A stretch of DNA of 64,000 nucleotides, from NCBI RefSeq assembly GCF_000202635.1, contig NC_015125.1, positions 930,001 to 994,000 of the forward strand. Reading direction: 5' to 3'. A program made the position numbers and the translations under genes. Origin of the DNA: Microbacterium testaceum StLB037. Its GTDB lineage: Bacteria > Actinomycetota > Actinomycetes > Actinomycetales > Microbacteriaceae. Position 1 is the first letter of the stretch. Each line of letters opens with the position of its first letter. Under the pieces are notes generated by a model that worked only from the letters and a program-made list of their open reading frames with translations, was not told the origin of the DNA and ran no database searches. This document shows positions 1 to 8,254 of this stretch, piece after piece.

Positions 1-524
1 GCGGAGATGCCGCCGATGCGCGAGTCGGAGACCGCCTCGGTCTCGAGGTACTCGACGGCCTTGCTGTCGGCGATGGTGTCTCCGTCGACGCCGAGCAGGT
101 AGTCGTAGCCCTCGACGAGCGAGTACCCGTAGTTGAGTGCGCCGACCTTCTTGTCGGGGTTCTTGCCGATGTCGTGGACGAACACCTCGGTGAACTGCTC
201 ACCGAGCTCGGTGACGACCTCGTGCGGGCCGCTGTACTCCGAGGCGATCTTCACCGTGTTGTCCGAGGTGTTGTTGACGACGACGTGGATGACGTCGGGC
301 ACGCGGGTCTGACCGAGCAGCGCCTCGATCACGTCGGCGATCGACTCCTCCTCGTTGTACGCGGGGATGACGCAGCCGATCGTCGAGCGGTGGACCGAGG
401 TGTTCTCCAGGACCGCCGCGAAGTCGTCGGCGAAACCGTGCTCCGAAGCCGCTGCGCCGGTCACGTCGTCGGACGTGTAGGCGAGCGCCTTGGTGTGGGG
501 GGCGAAGCTGCGCGCATCGGTCAT
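1..524 (-). CDS. Glycosyltransferase family 2 protein, N-terminal part (runs off the window)
   Basis: Reading leftwards from ATG at 524, the protein has about 45 polar residues, then the GT-A start motif CVIPAYNEEESI, a VVVNNTSDNT strand and a DxD-type metal/nucleotide-sugar site in LLGVDGDTIADS. This fits an inverting family 2 transferase that moves a sugar from a nucleotide donor. The C-terminus lies outside the window, so membrane segments that would make it a processive synthase cannot be judged. An AGGAAAGA ribosome site lies upstream. It diverges from the membrane protein gene at 675. The family is clear; the acceptor and polymer are unknown. Confidence 0.85.
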   Translation of the reverse strand, partial: MTDARSFAPHTKALAYTSDDVTGAAASEHGFADDFAAVLENTSVHRSTIGCVIPAYNEEESIADVIEALLGQTRVPDVIHVVVNNTSDNTVKIASEYSGPHEVVTELGEQFTEVFVHDIGKNPDKKVGALNYGYSLVEGYDYLLGVDGDTIADSKAVEYLETEAVSDSRIGGIS

Positions 525-586
525 GGCGATTGTCTTTCCTGTTCGGAGGGGTGGCGTGTCGGCCATGTCCCACTCTGGTAGGTTCA

Positions 587-639
587 CCGCAAGACGCCCG
601 CCGCGATCCGGCATCGTCCCCGCAAGATTTCCGCAAGAT
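587..639. repeat. Three phased copies of CCGCAAGA in a divergent promoter region
   Basis: CCGCAAGAC begins at 587, and CCGCAAGAT begins at 620 and again at 631. The offsets are 33 and 11 bases, so all copies sit on the same DNA face. They lie between the divergent starts at 524 and 675. Eleven-base direct repeats are a common layout for OmpR-type response regulator sites. That role is inferred; three short repeats could be chance. Confidence 0.4.
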
Positions 640-674
640 CCGCTCAGGGGAGCAGAAGCAGAAAGCGCCCGCCG

Positions 675-1748
675 ATGGCCGTCCTCGATCTCATCGCCGC
701 CATCGCCGCCGCTGCAGTCGCCGTGACCGTGCTCTTCCTCGCACACGGACGCCACGGCGACGACCGCGGCGGGCCGCGCGCCGAACTGGTCCGCTACTTC
801 GGAGTCGCGGCGCTGGCCGCGCTCGCGTGCGCTTTCCTCAACGTCCTCGAAGAAACGGGCGGCGGCACGTTCGCCGCCGCCGTGGGCAACGCGACGAACG
901 TGTTGGCCCCCGGGCTGGCCTGGGCCGGAATGCGACGCCTGAACGCACGGCCGGCGATCGGGGCCATCAGCGCGGGCGCGGGCGCGATCCTCATGCTGGC
1001 CGTGACCTACGTCGTCTCCCTCGACGAGGCGATCCTCCTGAAGACCGCCGCCATCGCGGCTTTCAGCGCGTTGACGGCGATCGAAGCGCGCCGCCGACCG
1101 GTGAGCGCCATCGGGGGGACGGTCCTCCTCGCGTGGGCGATGGGAGTCTTCGCGCTCTACAACGCCGGCCGGCTGATCCTCGCCGCGACCGCAGGCATGT
1201 ACTCGCCCCTCTGGGAGAGGGTGGGGTCCGCCGAGATCACGTCGGTGGCGAGCGCGCTCGCGATCGTGGTCGTGACCGCGGCCACCGTTCAGATGGGCCG
1301 CCAGCTCGACGACGACCCCGCTCCCGGCACACGGGCCCATGACCGCGGCGCTCTGCGACAGGAGGCCGCCGCCCTTCTGCGCGTGCACCCCGCTGTCGCC
1401 GTGGTCGTCGTGCGGCTGCCCGAACTCGACCTCATCCGGGCCGCCCACAGTTCAGACCGCGCCGACCAGATGCTGGCCTCTCTCGCCGCCGCCGCCCACG
1501 CGGCGATCCCCGACGTCGCCGCGGGGATACCCGCTCGCGACACGGTGTTCCTTCTTCTCTCCGCCGACATCGACGGCGGGCACGTCGAGGACTCCGTCAG
1601 CGAGGCATTCGCCGCCACCATGCCGTCGATCGGGTACGACGACACCCCCGATCTCTCGTTCGAGCATCACCGCGTGGATGACGTCGAAGGGGTGTCGCTG
1701 CTCATGGAGAGCCGACGCCTCCGCCCGCGTCAGGGCCTCGCGCACTGA
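675..1748 (+). CDS. Polytopic membrane protein with degenerate GGDEF-like C-terminal domain (copy 1)
   Basis: The 357-residue protein has about seven hydrophobic helices in residues 1-205, then a cytoplasmic tail of about 150 residues. The tail has the strand-helix pattern of a GGDEF domain, but the site that should read GGDEF aligns with PARDT (residues 286-290), followed by VFLLL. Diguanylate cyclase activity is therefore not expected; a nucleotide sensor or scaffold role is possible. It resembles the gene at 4443 in layout and in a membrane motif (APGLAWAGMRR here, APALIWSGFRA there). It converges on the lipoprotein gene at 1812. The start is ATG after a GGGGAGCAG stretch. Function unknown. 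Confidence 0.75.
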   Translation: MAVLDLIAAIAAAAVAVTVLFLAHGRHGDDRGGPRAELVRYFGVAALAALACAFLNVLEETGGGTFAAAVGNATNVLAPGLAWAGMRRLNARPAIGAISAGAGAILMLAVTYVVSLDEAILLKTAAIAAFSALTAIEARRRPVSAIGGTVLLAWAMGVFALYNAGRLILAATAGMYSPLWERVGSAEITSVASALAIVVVTAATVQMGRQLDDDPAPGTRAHDRGALRQEAAALLRVHPAVAVVVVRLPELDLIRAAHSSDRADQMLASLAAAAHAAIPDVAAGIPARDTVFLLLSADIDGGHVEDSVSEAFAATMPSIGYDDTPDLSFEHHRVDDVEGVSLLMESRRLRPRQGLAH

Positions 1749-1811
1749 GCAGCGAAGCGGCGGGCCCGAGCCGGGCTCGATCCTGCTGCTGCTCCCGCGC
1801 TCGGGACGGGC

Positions 1812-2603
1812 TCAACCGCCGGTCTGGCCCCATCCCGGTGCACGACCGCTGGTGTCGGTCGTCGCGCTCTGCGGGGCGGCCTGCGCCCCGCCCGTCGAGA
1901 TCGCGATCGGGAGGTACTGGTAGACCGTCTGCTGGCTGAAGGAGGTGTCGGTGTTCGCCGCCCCCTCGACGGCGACGTTCATCGCGAACTCGAGCGTGAT
2001 CCCGTACGTGTCGTTCGGCAGCTGACGGATCGAGGTGGTCGGCACCAGGAGTCCGCCCTGGAAGCTGTTCAGCAGAAGGCCGCGGTCGGACCGCTGGGTG
2101 TCGGACGGCACGAGCGTGCGCGGGTCGGCGCTGAACTGGAACGGGCTCGACACCTGTCCGCCGGTCTGGGCGGTCTGCGAGGTGATGGAGACGGAGGAGA
2201 GGTAGACGCGACGCTTCTGGGCGAGCACAGCCTTCTCATCGACGCGGTGGTCGTACACGTTGACGGCGAAGCCGAACTGCTTCTCGTTGGTGGAGGTCCA
2301 CTCCATGGTGCGCTTGGGGTTCACCGCCCAGACGTCCAAGCGGACCTCGAGGCCGTCGGCGACTTCGGACGACAGGGTGACCGAACCGTCGTAGGTGAAC
2401 TGCGAGTCGAACGGCATGCTCGACGCGGCCACCTGCGGCGCCGCCGTCGGCACCACCACGGACTGGTTGCCCGAGGACTGTCCCTGGAAGGCGTTGAACG
2501 CATCGACGACCTGGGCGCACCCGCTGAGGGTGAGGGGGCCCACGACGAGCGCGGTGGTGAGGGCGAGCGCGCGCAGGGCGCGTCGGCGAGGGGTCGTGGT
2601 CAC
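1812..2603 (-). CDS. Secreted lipoprotein (copy 1 of a pair)
   Basis: A GTG start with AGGAG seven bases upstream gives 263 residues. The N-terminus RRRALRALAL is followed by a hydrophobic stretch and a lipobox LSGC, so the mature protein should be lipidated at about Cys29. The rest is soluble and beta-rich, with a Gly/Gln/Thr-rich end. The middle part (RRVYLSSVSIT, then a late LPIAIS strand) matches the lipoprotein at 5563 in order and spacing (KVYLQRATMT, LTVAIA). No enzyme motif is visible. Its stop faces that of the GGDEF-like membrane protein, an arrangement repeated at 4443/5563. Confidence 0.75.
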   Translation of the reverse strand: MTTTPRRRALRALALTTALVVGPLTLSGCAQVVDAFNAFQGQSSGNQSVVVPTAAPQVAASSMPFDSQFTYDGSVTLSSEVADGLEVRLDVWAVNPKRTMEWTSTNEKQFGFAVNVYDHRVDEKAVLAQKRRVYLSSVSITSQTAQTGGQVSSPFQFSADPRTLVPSDTQRSDRGLLLNSFQGGLLVPTTSIRQLPNDTYGITLEFAMNVAVEGAANTDTSFSQQTVYQYLPIAISTGGAQAAPQSATTDTSGRAPGWGQTGG

Positions 2604-2766
2604 GGGTTGCTCCTGAGGAGAAGGCGCGAGGGCGCAGAGGTCGCTGAACGACCATCACGCTGCGGGATGCAGGCCTCAGGGGGAGTCTGACCGGACGACG
2701 TGCCCCGGGTGGGCACAAACGGCGAGCAGAGACAGGATGGCGCGCAGAAGACTACACCACCGTCGA

Positions 2767-2772
2767 TACACT
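2767..2772 (+). promoter_or_regulatory. -10 hexamer TACACT of a probable leaderless transcript
   Basis: TACACT ends exactly six bases before the ATG at 2779, which would put the transcription start on the A of the start codon. No Shine-Dalgarno sequence lies between them and no good -35 is seen. The same spacing recurs before five other genes in the window. Confidence 0.5.
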
Positions 2773-2778
2773 CGAAGA

Positions 2779-4446
2779 ATGTCAGCCGGGAGGAGTGTGT
2801 CGTCGGTGGCGCCGGCCCGGGTGCTGCCGAGCGACGAGGGGTCCAGTCCGAGCAGCCGCACGAGATCGGTCTGGCTCCTGCAACTCGTCCTCGGGGCGAG
2901 CGTGGTGATCACGGTACTGCTCACCCAGGCTCTGGAGCCGTCCCTGTTCGCTGTCTGGACCTTCTCGACGGGTGTGGGTGTGGTCATCGCCCTGACAGCC
3001 GTCGCGATCATCGTGCCCTGGCATCGCCTGCCGCGGAACGCGGTGGCGATCATCCCGTTCGGCGACATCATCGGGATCGGGCTGCTGAGCTTCGGAACCG
3101 ATCTGCGCTTCGGCTTCTTCTGGGTCTTCCCCATCACCTGGATCGCCACCCACTTCGCCGTCAGCCTGCTCGTCAGCACCCTCGCGACCGTCGGCGTGAT
3201 CATCGTCATCGACGCCGCGGCCAACGGTTCCGGACCGGCCACCGCGCTGCGGCTCATCGTGGTCCTCCTCTCGCTGACCTTCATCGGGATCACCGCGTAC
3301 CTCTCGTCTCGGCAGACCCGCGCCTTCAAACAGCTGCTCCGACGGCAGGCCAGCCGATTGCAGGGCACCCTGCAACGCGTCACGGGTCAGGAACGACGGG
3401 TCTCGCAGGTGCTGAACGGTCTGGACACCGGCATCGCGCGGATGTCGGCCGACGGGGAGATCCTCGCCCTGAACGACACCTACCTGTCGCTGTACGGGAT
3501 CGACCGCGACGAGCCGCAGCGCCCCGGGAGCGCGGTGGAGTACGCGACTCTGCGGGGCGAGCCGCTCAGCGAATCGGAACGCCCCTTCGCCCGTGCCGCG
3601 CGGGGCGAGCAGTTCGACGACGAACGTGTCTGGCTCTTCGACGCGGACGGCAGTTGGCACGCCCTCTCAGCCTCGACGCGGCGACTGGTCTCCTCGGACG
3701 AACCCGAGAGCACGTTGCTGATCGTCCACGACATCACCGCCCTCATCGAAGCCGAGCGCGCGCGCGAACGGTTGGCCGCGACGGTCTCGCACGAACTGCG
3801 CAACCCGCTGACCGCGATCATCGGTCACGCCGACCTCGCTCTGGACGACCCCGACCTCTCCCCCAAGGTGCGTGAGCAGCTCGAGGTGATCGCGGGCGCG
3901 GGCGAGCGCATGCAGAAGCTCATCTCCGAGATCCTCGCGAACTCCCGCGGGGTCTTCCGCGAGAAGGACACCCCGAAGACGGCGGACGCGATGCGCATCA
4001 TCACCTCCTCGCTCGAATCCTTCCGTCCGGCCGCGGCCGCCCGGCGGGTCACCATCCTCGACGATCTCCCCGACGCCGCGGAGGTCGTGGGAGACGCGTT
4101 CCGGCTGCGACAGGCCTTCGACAACATCCTGAGCAATGCCATCAAGTACACGCCCGGCGGCGGCTCGGTTCACCTCTCCGCGGAGGTCGGCGACGACGAC
4201 GTGGTGCTGCGCTTCGCGGACACCGGTATCGGCATCCCGACCGAAGACCTGCCGCGGATCTTCGACCCGTACTTCCGCTCACGCGCGGCCCGGGACAGCT
4301 CGACTCCGGGAACGGGGCTCGGGATGGGGATCGTCCGCGGGATCATCGAAGAGAACGGCGGCTCGGTGACGCTCGAGAGCGACCTCGGGTCCGGCACCAC
4401 CGTCACGGTGGTCCTGCCCGTTCCGGCGAAGGACGGGGAGGAATGA
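2779..4446 (+). CDS. Membrane PAS sensor histidine kinase
   Basis: The 555-residue protein has about five membrane helices (residues 30-170), a coiled linker and a PAS-like domain (about 205-315, with VLNGLDTGIARMSADGEI). The HisKA H-box ATVSHELRNP places the phospho-acceptor at His338. The HATPase domain shows an N-box DNILSNAIKYT (Asn449, Asn453), a G1 box DTGIGI (Asp481) and a G2 box GTGLGMGI. All catalytic motifs look intact. No response regulator gene is next to it, so the partner is elsewhere. The downstream GGDEF-like gene overlaps its stop by four bases (ATGA), indicating coupled translation. An ATG at 2779 is preferred over a 14-codon Arg-rich extension because of the -10 box at 2767. 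Confidence 0.9.
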   Translation: MSAGRSVSSVAPARVLPSDEGSSPSSRTRSVWLLQLVLGASVVITVLLTQALEPSLFAVWTFSTGVGVVIALTAVAIIVPWHRLPRNAVAIIPFGDIIGIGLLSFGTDLRFGFFWVFPITWIATHFAVSLLVSTLATVGVIIVIDAAANGSGPATALRLIVVLLSLTFIGITAYLSSRQTRAFKQLLRRQASRLQGTLQRVTGQERRVSQVLNGLDTGIARMSADGEILALNDTYLSLYGIDRDEPQRPGSAVEYATLRGEPLSESERPFARAARGEQFDDERVWLFDADGSWHALSASTRRLVSSDEPESTLLIVHDITALIEAERARERLAATVSHELRNPLTAIIGHADLALDDPDLSPKVREQLEVIAGAGERMQKLISEILANSRGVFREKDTPKTADAMRIITSSLESFRPAAAARRVTILDDLPDAAEVVGDAFRLRQAFDNILSNAIKYTPGGGSVHLSAEVGDDDVVLRFADTGIGIPTEDLPRIFDPYFRSRAARDSSTPGTGLGMGIVRGIIEENGGSVTLESDLGSGTTVTVVLPVPAKDGEE

Positions 4447-5561
4447 CCGCGGTCGAGACCCTCGCGAATCTCAGCCTCGCGCAGGCCACCGTCACCACCC
4501 TCGCGTCGATCATGATCGTGAGCCTGGGATTCCTTCCCCGCCCCTCCCGCGCGGCTCTCCTGTGGTCACTGGCTTTCCTGCTCGCGATGACGAGCACCTG
4601 GACGTCCGTGGTGGGCGTGGCGACCGAGGACGAGTCGCTGCGTCGCATCGGGCTCGGACTGATCCTCGGTGCGCCCGCCCTCATCTGGTCGGGGTTCCGC
4701 GCGCGTCGCGGCGTGCGCGCCCTGTCCTGGATCGGCGGGGTGCAGGGCGTGTGCTCCGCGGCCGTGCTCGTGGTCGCCACGGATCCCGCCGTCTACGGGC
4801 TGCTGTTCCGGGTGGCGTTCCTCGGCGCGGCCGTCTTCGCGGGGTTGACCATCTTCGAGCTCCGTCGCTCCGCCGACTCCCGCGAGCGGCTGATGCTTCC
4901 GCTCCTGGTCGTGTCCGCGGGATTCGTCGTGCTCGCGTTGGCGAGCGTCGTCTCGGCCGTCGCCGCGCCGGCGGCCGTGGGCGACCTTCAGCTCCCCCGT
5001 TTGCTCAACGGGCTCGCGATGCTCATCTACCTCGTCTGCGCGACCGTCAGCCTGCTGTACTTCACATCCGTCTCCCCCGGGTACGCACTGACGGCGACCG
5101 CGTGGCCGCAGTTCGCCGTCACGGCATCCGATCGTCTCGTCCGCGCGCGCAGCGCTCGCGAGTCCGGATGGGTGATGCTCTCGATCCAGGTGGACGATCC
5201 CGTGCACCTCCGCAGCGCGGCGGGTGACAACAACTGGTCGCACATCATCTCCGCGTTCGAGGCGGTCGTGACCGACGCGTTCCCCGCAGAAGCCGATATC
5301 GGCCGGAAGGCGAGTGGTCATCTCGTCGTCCTCGTGGCGCGCCCCGATCCCGTGGTCCGCGAGTGCGTCCGCACCGTCCTGCGCCAGTTCACGGAGATGG
5401 ATGCCACCTCGTGGATCGCCGTTCAGCTCTCGGCGAGCGTGGGGTGGGTGCCCGCCGAAGCGGGAGACTACGACTTCGACGCGCTGATCGATCAAGCCGA
5501 TACCGCGGCGTCGGCCGCGCGGCGCCTCGGCGGCGACCGGTGGGAGCGCGTTCGGCTCTGA
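4443..5561 (+). CDS. Polytopic membrane protein with degenerate GGDEF domain (copy 2), coupled to the histidine kinase
   Basis: The 372-residue protein has seven or so hydrophobic helices in residues 1-215, then a GGDEF-fold tail. The C-terminal half is recognisable: ASVGWVPAEAGDYDFDALID followed by QADTAASAARRLGGDR, matching the usual SIGxA...LLxxAD.A...AK..G pattern. The catalytic GGDEF is replaced by ASGHL (residues 290-294) after a DIGRK lead-in. Loss of the metal and GTP residues argues against c-di-GMP synthesis. The ATG overlaps the kinase stop, so this protein probably works with the kinase, for example as a ligand-binding or output partner (inference). It converges with the lipoprotein at 5563 with one base between the stops. 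Confidence 0.8.
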   Translation: MTAVETLANLSLAQATVTTLASIMIVSLGFLPRPSRAALLWSLAFLLAMTSTWTSVVGVATEDESLRRIGLGLILGAPALIWSGFRARRGVRALSWIGGVQGVCSAAVLVVATDPAVYGLLFRVAFLGAAVFAGLTIFELRRSADSRERLMLPLLVVSAGFVVLALASVVSAVAAPAAVGDLQLPRLLNGLAMLIYLVCATVSLLYFTSVSPGYALTATAWPQFAVTASDRLVRARSARESGWVMLSIQVDDPVHLRSAAGDNNWSHIISAFEAVVTDAFPAEADIGRKASGHLVVLVARPDPVVRECVRTVLRQFTEMDATSWIAVQLSASVGWVPAEAGDYDFDALIDQADTAASAARRLGGDRWERVRL

Positions 5562-5562
5562 G

Positions 5563-6189
5563 TCAGCCCGCAGAGCCGCCCCGTGCGATGGCCACCGTCA
5601 GCGTGTCGCTGGCCGTCTGCTTGGCGTACTCTTCCGACGTCGGCGTCGCCTGCACGAGGTACTCGTAGGTGAACTGAAGGGTGACGAACGTCGCCTCGGC
5701 GGGAACCTCGCCGACGTTGAAGGTCTGGGAGTAGCTGTACGGCGCGAGTACCAGATAGCCGGGGGCGTTCGACTGATCGGTCTGTGCCGCGAGGGGCGCG
5801 AAGGACTGCGTCTCGTTTCCCGGGACGGCGGTCATCGTCGCGCGCTGGAGGTAGACCTTCTGGCCGTCGTCCGGGGTCACCGTGGTGACCATGGAGAGGC
5901 TGACGGGCTTGAGGGCCGTCGGGGTCCACTTGTCCATCGACAGCGTCGACCAGTAGTTCACCGTCGCCGACACGGCTCCCGCCGTGACCGTCTTCTGCGT
6001 CGAGCCGCTCGAGAGGTCGTTGGCGACAGGTTGAGGGGCCGGGGTGGAGGCCGCAGACGCCGTCGGAGAAGCTGACTCGGCGGTCCCGCCTTGCGCCCAG
6101 GGCGGAACACCGCAACCTGCGACCGCAACTGTCATCAGTCCGACCATCGCGCCGAGCGCGATGCGCCCCATCCGCACCGCTTTCCGCAT
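5563..6189 (-). CDS. Secreted lipoprotein (copy 2 of a pair)
   Basis: ATG at 6189 follows a strong GGGGAGGG ribosome site. The 208 residues begin with RKAVRMGRIALG, a hydrophobic core and a lipobox VAGC at about residue 26. A Ser/Thr/Ala/Pro-rich linker of roughly 35 residues separates the lipid anchor from a beta-rich domain. Two alignable strands and the same genomic position relative to a GGDEF-like gene make it a paralogue of the lipoprotein at 1812. A TAGACT hexamer at 6212-6217 (minus strand) is a possible -10. Function unknown; a ligand-binding or polysaccharide-associated role is only a guess. Confidence 0.75.
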   Translation of the reverse strand: MRKAVRMGRIALGAMVGLMTVAVAGCGVPPWAQGGTAESASPTASAASTPAPQPVANDLSSGSTQKTVTAGAVSATVNYWSTLSMDKWTPTALKPVSLSMVTTVTPDDGQKVYLQRATMTAVPGNETQSFAPLAAQTDQSNAPGYLVLAPYSYSQTFNVGEVPAEATFVTLQFTYEYLVQATPTSEEYAKQTASDTLTVAIARGGSAG

Positions 6190-6263
6190 GCGCCCTCCCC
6201 GATCCGGGTTAAGTCTAGGGTGAGCCGTGACGCCCCGGGCCCGGCGCCCGGGCGAGAGCGTCT

Positions 6264-6269
6264 TATTGT
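6264..6269 (+). promoter_or_regulatory. -10 hexamer TATTGT of a probable leaderless transcript
   Basis: TATTGT is followed by six bases and then the GTG at 6276. No ribosome site precedes the start. This supports GTG 6276 over the ATG three codons downstream. Confidence 0.5.
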
Positions 6270-6275
6270 TCCCGG

Positions 6276-8078
6276 GTGACGGATATGAATGACCGGCGGC
6301 CCGGCGCCCGGGCCGGACGGGTCTTCGCCTGGTGCGCGACGACCATCCTGCTCACGGGCCTCTTCGTCACGTTCTGGATCGGCCTGCGCGGGGGCCTCGC
6401 CGTCAGTCACCTGACGGCCGCCCAACACGCGGTCCAGGATGCCGAAGCTTCCACGGACGACCCGCTCGCGGTCGCTTCCCTCCTGCCGACGGTGCACGAC
6501 GAGACGTCCGCGGCACGGGCCCTTACGAGCGACCCGATCTGGTCGCTCGGCGAGAGACTCCCCTGGGTCGGTCCGCAGCTCTCCGCCCTCGCTGTGTCCT
6601 CCGCAGCTCTCGACGACGCGGTGGCCGAGGGTCTCATCCCGTTGGCGTCAGCCGCATCCCGGCTGTCCACGGAGGCGCTCCGGCCGAAGGACGGCGCGTT
6701 CGACATCGCGGACATCGCTGCGCTCGAACCGACTGCGGGAGCTGTATCCGTTCACCTCCATGTCGCCGCGGCGGAGCTGGCCGCCGTCGACACGCGCCCT
6801 CTCCTCGGGCCGCTCCGTGACGGCGTCACGCGAGCGCACGACCTCATCGGCGCGGCGGCGGACTCCGCGGACGCCCTCCGCCGCGCGGCCCGCTTGGTTC
6901 CCGCCATGCTCGGAGCCGATGGGCCTCGGTCGTACCTGGTGCTCTTTCAGAACAATGCGGAGTGGCGCTCACTGGGCGGGATCGTCGGGGCCGTGGCCCA
7001 GATCGACACCCACGACGGACGCATCGCCTTGGTCGACCAAGCATCGACAGCCGACTTCCCGCCGGGGACCGATCCTCCCGTGGTCGATCTCTACCCGGAG
7101 GTACGCGACCTCTTCGAGACGCGGCCCGCTCGCTTCATCCAGGACGTCACGCAGGTGCCCGACTTCACGGTGGGCGCGCCGATCGCGCGGGAGATGTGGC
7201 GACGCCTCCGTGGACGGGACGTCGATGGAGTGATCGCACTCGACCCCGTCACACTCGGCTACATCCTGACGGCCACGGGACCGGTCGCCCTTCCGACGGG
7301 CGACGAACTGACCGCCGACAATGCCGTGACCCTTCTGTTGCAGGAGGTCTATCGTCGCTACCCCGACCCCGCGCGACAGGACGAGTTCTTCCGCACGGCC
7401 TCCGCCGCGGTGTTCACCGCTCTCGCCGAGGGCCGCGCGGACCCCCGCAAGCTGATCGAGGCGCTGAGCCGTGCCGGTACCGAGGGTCGCCTGCTGATGT
7501 GGAACGCGGATGCCGATGACCAGGCGATTCTCGACGGCACGACGCTGCAAGGGACGCTGCCGACGACCGACGTCGATGAGACCCGCTTCGGCGTGTACCT
7601 GAACGACGGCACCGGATCGAAGATGGATTCCTACCTCCGCCCCACCGTCGACGTCGCCTGGTGCGGGCAGGACTCCGCGGTCCTGGGTGTGACGCTGCGT
7701 AACGACGCCCCCGACCCCCAGACGCTCCCGTCGTATGTGACGGGCGGCGGCGAGTACGGGGTTCCGGTGGGCCAGGCGCTGACCGGTGTCTACGTGTATC
7801 TGCCCGCCGGGGCACGGCTCGAGGAGCGCACTTCGACCGGGAACGGCGCACCCGCCGGGTTCGCCGGCGGCACGGCACAGGGCCGGCAGGTGGTGAAGTG
7901 GTCCGTGCAACTCGCTCCCGGCCAACAGGCTCACCTCGAGCTGCGGGTGTCGACGCCCCGGACGGCGCACCTCGAGGCGAAAGTCACCCCCACCGTGTTC
8001 GAAATGGCGAGCGGGAGCGAGGCCGACAGCTGCGGCCCGGAGCGCTCCTCGCCCGGAGCGGCCGCCGCACAACGCTGA
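6276..8078 (+). CDS. DUF4012 family membrane-anchored surface protein (paralogue 1)
   Basis: The 600-residue protein has one membrane helix (about residues 15-37) and a large outside part. Family-typical blocks are the motif YLVLFQNNAEWRSLGGI and GVIALDPVTLGYILTATGP, followed by a helix region ending in VYRRYPD. Both blocks recur in the genes at 27734 and 55223. DUF4012 proteins have no established reaction but commonly sit in exopolysaccharide clusters of actinobacteria. The C-terminus is Ala/Ser-rich without a sorting signal. It stands alone here, upstream of the LAXTG protein. Confidence 0.85.
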   Translation: MTDMNDRRPGARAGRVFAWCATTILLTGLFVTFWIGLRGGLAVSHLTAAQHAVQDAEASTDDPLAVASLLPTVHDETSAARALTSDPIWSLGERLPWVGPQLSALAVSSAALDDAVAEGLIPLASAASRLSTEALRPKDGAFDIADIAALEPTAGAVSVHLHVAAAELAAVDTRPLLGPLRDGVTRAHDLIGAAADSADALRRAARLVPAMLGADGPRSYLVLFQNNAEWRSLGGIVGAVAQIDTHDGRIALVDQASTADFPPGTDPPVVDLYPEVRDLFETRPARFIQDVTQVPDFTVGAPIAREMWRRLRGRDVDGVIALDPVTLGYILTATGPVALPTGDELTADNAVTLLLQEVYRRYPDPARQDEFFRTASAAVFTALAEGRADPRKLIEALSRAGTEGRLLMWNADADDQAILDGTTLQGTLPTTDVDETRFGVYLNDGTGSKMDSYLRPTVDVAWCGQDSAVLGVTLRNDAPDPQTLPSYVTGGGEYGVPVGQALTGVYVYLPAGARLEERTSTGNGAPAGFAGGTAQGRQVVKWSVQLAPGQQAHLELRVSTPRTAHLEAKVTPTVFEMASGSEADSCGPERSSPGAAAAQR

Positions 8079-8254
8079 TTCCGCCACCCCTGGTGAAGTC
8101 TGCGGTCCACACTCGTGAATACGCCTCCCCGCGGCGCTCCTCCCCCGCGGACCTCGGAAAGACTGCCGCAGGGGGCGATCTTCAACGGCTGAGATCCACC
8201 GGGTCGCTCTTCGACTTCCACCGGCCCGATGTGCCACCGAGATGGGGACCCACC

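Noticed and set aside
675..5561. Active diguanylate cyclases
   Set aside because: In both membrane proteins the GGDEF signature is replaced (PARDT, ASGHL), so synthesis of c-di-GMP is not supported.
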